DNA of 64,000 nucleotides, from the NCBI GenBank assembly GCA_949316235.1, contig OX438744.1, positions 29,818,778-29,882,777 of the forward strand. The letters are read 5' to 3'. This DNA is from Oegoconia quadripuncta (Eukaryota > Arthropoda > Insecta > Lepidoptera > Autostichidae). How positions within the stretch are numbered: the stretch's first letter is position 1; the number at the start of each line of letters is the position of its first letter. A program made the translations under genes and the position numbers. Shown here piece after piece: positions 52,301-55,300 of this stretch. The notes under the pieces were generated by a model. That model did no database searches, had not been told where the DNA came from, and saw nothing but the letters and a program-made list of their open reading frames with translations.

Positions 52301-55300
52301 GGTAAAAATACGAATGGAAAACGAATGAATAGTGCTCAAATGCTCCAGTAGAAGGTTATACACGTGAATGTAATTAGTACCCGCGGATTCTACATAAGGT
52401 TACAGATTACTCGCCTCTTTAACCGTCCTTTTGGCTCAATGCCAACAACATCGGGTTTCAAATAGCAGAGGTCGCACTTTAATCCCAAGTGGGTACCTAC
52501 GTACGTAGGTACACGACCGGTACGATTTTGAACTTTCACCAAATAAAGATCTATATAATTCGAAAATATGTTACCCATTCATCAATAAATGAATCACCTG
52601 AAATTGGCAAAACAACATTTTTTTTTCTTTTTTTGTATGACCAGTCAATTTTTTTTATGAAACGACAATCTCACCTGATATTAAGTGAAGATGAGGCCAA
52701 AGGTAAACCCATCCTATTTGGGGCACTGGCTATCTTATCTCTGACAAACGGAACACAACAATTCTATTAACATTGCTGTTTGGCGGCAGATTTAGATAAG
52801 ATGGTGGTAGCTTGCCAGGCGGTCATTTAAAATGCCCTACCACCAACCAAATCGAGTACTAAACATATACCCCGCTGGGGATCTCTGAATCGTAAACCCT
52901 ATGTTGTTTACATTGAGCCATGGAGGCGGTTGAAAAGGTTCCATTCTCCATGAAGAGTGCATCATCAGATCTGAACTCTTGAGGTAAACCCTAGCAAACA
53001 AAAACTATCTACAAAATCAGTCAACAATTGGCAAAGATATCGCGAAACAACCATACAAAAAGAAATACAGTCGCATTGAGAACTTCCTCCTTTTTTAAAA
53101 GTTGGTTAATGATAATTTCTCAATAATAAATAATAATAAATAAATATCCTTGGACATACACACAGCGCCATCTAGTTCCACAGTAAGCAACTATAGGCTT
53201 GTATTGCGGATACCAGATAGTTGATATACTACATAAATCCATTTTTTTGTAAATAAATACTTATTATAAATGAAAACATCCATAACTCGGGTACACATGT
53301 CCGTATTCATCACACAAACGTATGGCCCTAGCGGGATTTGAACCCGTGACCTGTTGGTATAGTGGTCAGAGTTTCTAACCACGAAGTGGTCGTCAATGCA
53401 AATTGACTTGTTGCTGAGGAGTCCAAAAAACCTGAATTCCTTTTGGATCCCATCATCAAAACCAGATTTTATAAAATCATTTATATTTTACTAGCTTTCC
53501 GCCCGCGACTTCGTTAGCGTAGAAGATTTCATCAAAATCGGTTCAGCAAAAAAATTGCCCTTATGTTAATCCAGGTCCTAATCTGTCTACCAACCAAATT
53601 TCATCCAAATCCATACAGCGGTATAGGCGTGAAGAGGTAACAAACATACATACACACACACAAACTTTCCCATTTTATAATATTAGTTGGGATGACGCTT
53701 TAAAAGGAAATTTTGAATATATACTGAAACGTTATTTTTAAAGTTACATAAATATATCGATATGAAAATTGAGATCGCGTGTCAGTCTTAATACATTTTT
53801 TTGTTGATACTGTTGCAAAGATTCTCAAGCATCAACTTAAGGTCATCTCAATTTTGAGAACGGTTTATTAATAGGGCTTTAGTGATTTATACATTTATAA
53901 ATGCCTGATATTGATAATCTGGACCATTTTATACGATACAGCCACCAAATACCCAAATATTTGGGTTTCCGGGTCAGTACGCTTCCACCTTCGGCGTCAT
54001 CTTCACTTAACATCAGGTGTGATTGAGGTTAAGTGCTAACCCGTTGTGCATAAAAAAAACAGCTGACTTTTTTCCTCAATCAGAGCTTGGTCCATAGTAA
54101 CAGTTGTACAAAATAAGCCCACAGTCCATGGTTTCAGCTTTTCAGCGTCCAAAAAGTCACCGTATATAAAAAACGTCAGTTAAACTATTCAGGAAATACG
54201 TCACATGTGTTTGTTACAGTTTGGTTGAAATAAGTTAATATTATTCTTAACTGAAATTATGATGTCATAGCACACATACACAGCGTAGATGTTAACAGTG
54301 AGTTAACTTCACAAATAAATTGAGAATTTAGAAAAACTCCGAAAGAAGCAATGGTTGGATCATCATCCGGATGAATAAACCAATGTGTGGGTGTCGTAAT
54401 AGGCGACTATGGGACTTTCCACCAAAAATCTATAGATTTGCACGTTTTAACGGCGATGGGCTCAGCCTGTCACGTGCGCATTTCTGCATATGATTTCCAA
54501 AGGTGAACCGTACATGTTGTTTGAAGCATTAAAATTTTAATGTTTTTAGAAAACCCAAACTGGCATTTGGGATATCTCTGACCACCCCATTTGGGATAAG
54601 GGTCGTTAAGTTATGTATGTGTATGTAAATACACACAATATACAGTGATCACAAAATCTTACAAGATACACAACATTGTAAAGGATTATCGCCCATAATA
54701 TTAGCGGTCACATCACACATCACTCATCAATTACTCAATTATTTTGAAACAGTAGTCGCAACGAGACAATATTCCAGACCCTGTTGATTTCTATAGCTTG
54801 CACTAATTTCCCAAAAAAAAAATAATTATCTAGGTAATAAATATCCTTGGACATACACACATTGCCATCTAGTTCCACATTAAGCAACTATTTAAGCTTT
54901 TGAATTGAAAATTTAGAACACACCATGATGTCATAGTGTGTTACACTATTTAGCAAATAGGTAACTGATGGACTACCGATTAATTTAAAATGTTCTATAT
55001 TAAAACGGTCAATCAATCAATCAATCATTTATTTATTTGTGATACACAGGTGTACAGGTTGTTATGTATGATACATTAACTTTTAAATATGATCTCTGTG
55101 ATCAGCCAAATTGGCATACAAATATGGTAGTCATGTTAAAATAGTCGTGAAATTTAATAAACAGCAGAATAAATTATACCCGCTAAACAATAACAGTAAC
55201 ATAGAATGAATTAATATTAAACAATTAAATAGCCTCCATTATATTATGTATCAATTTAAAATTTTAAATTATATATTATTTTTATGATAATGGCTGCATG

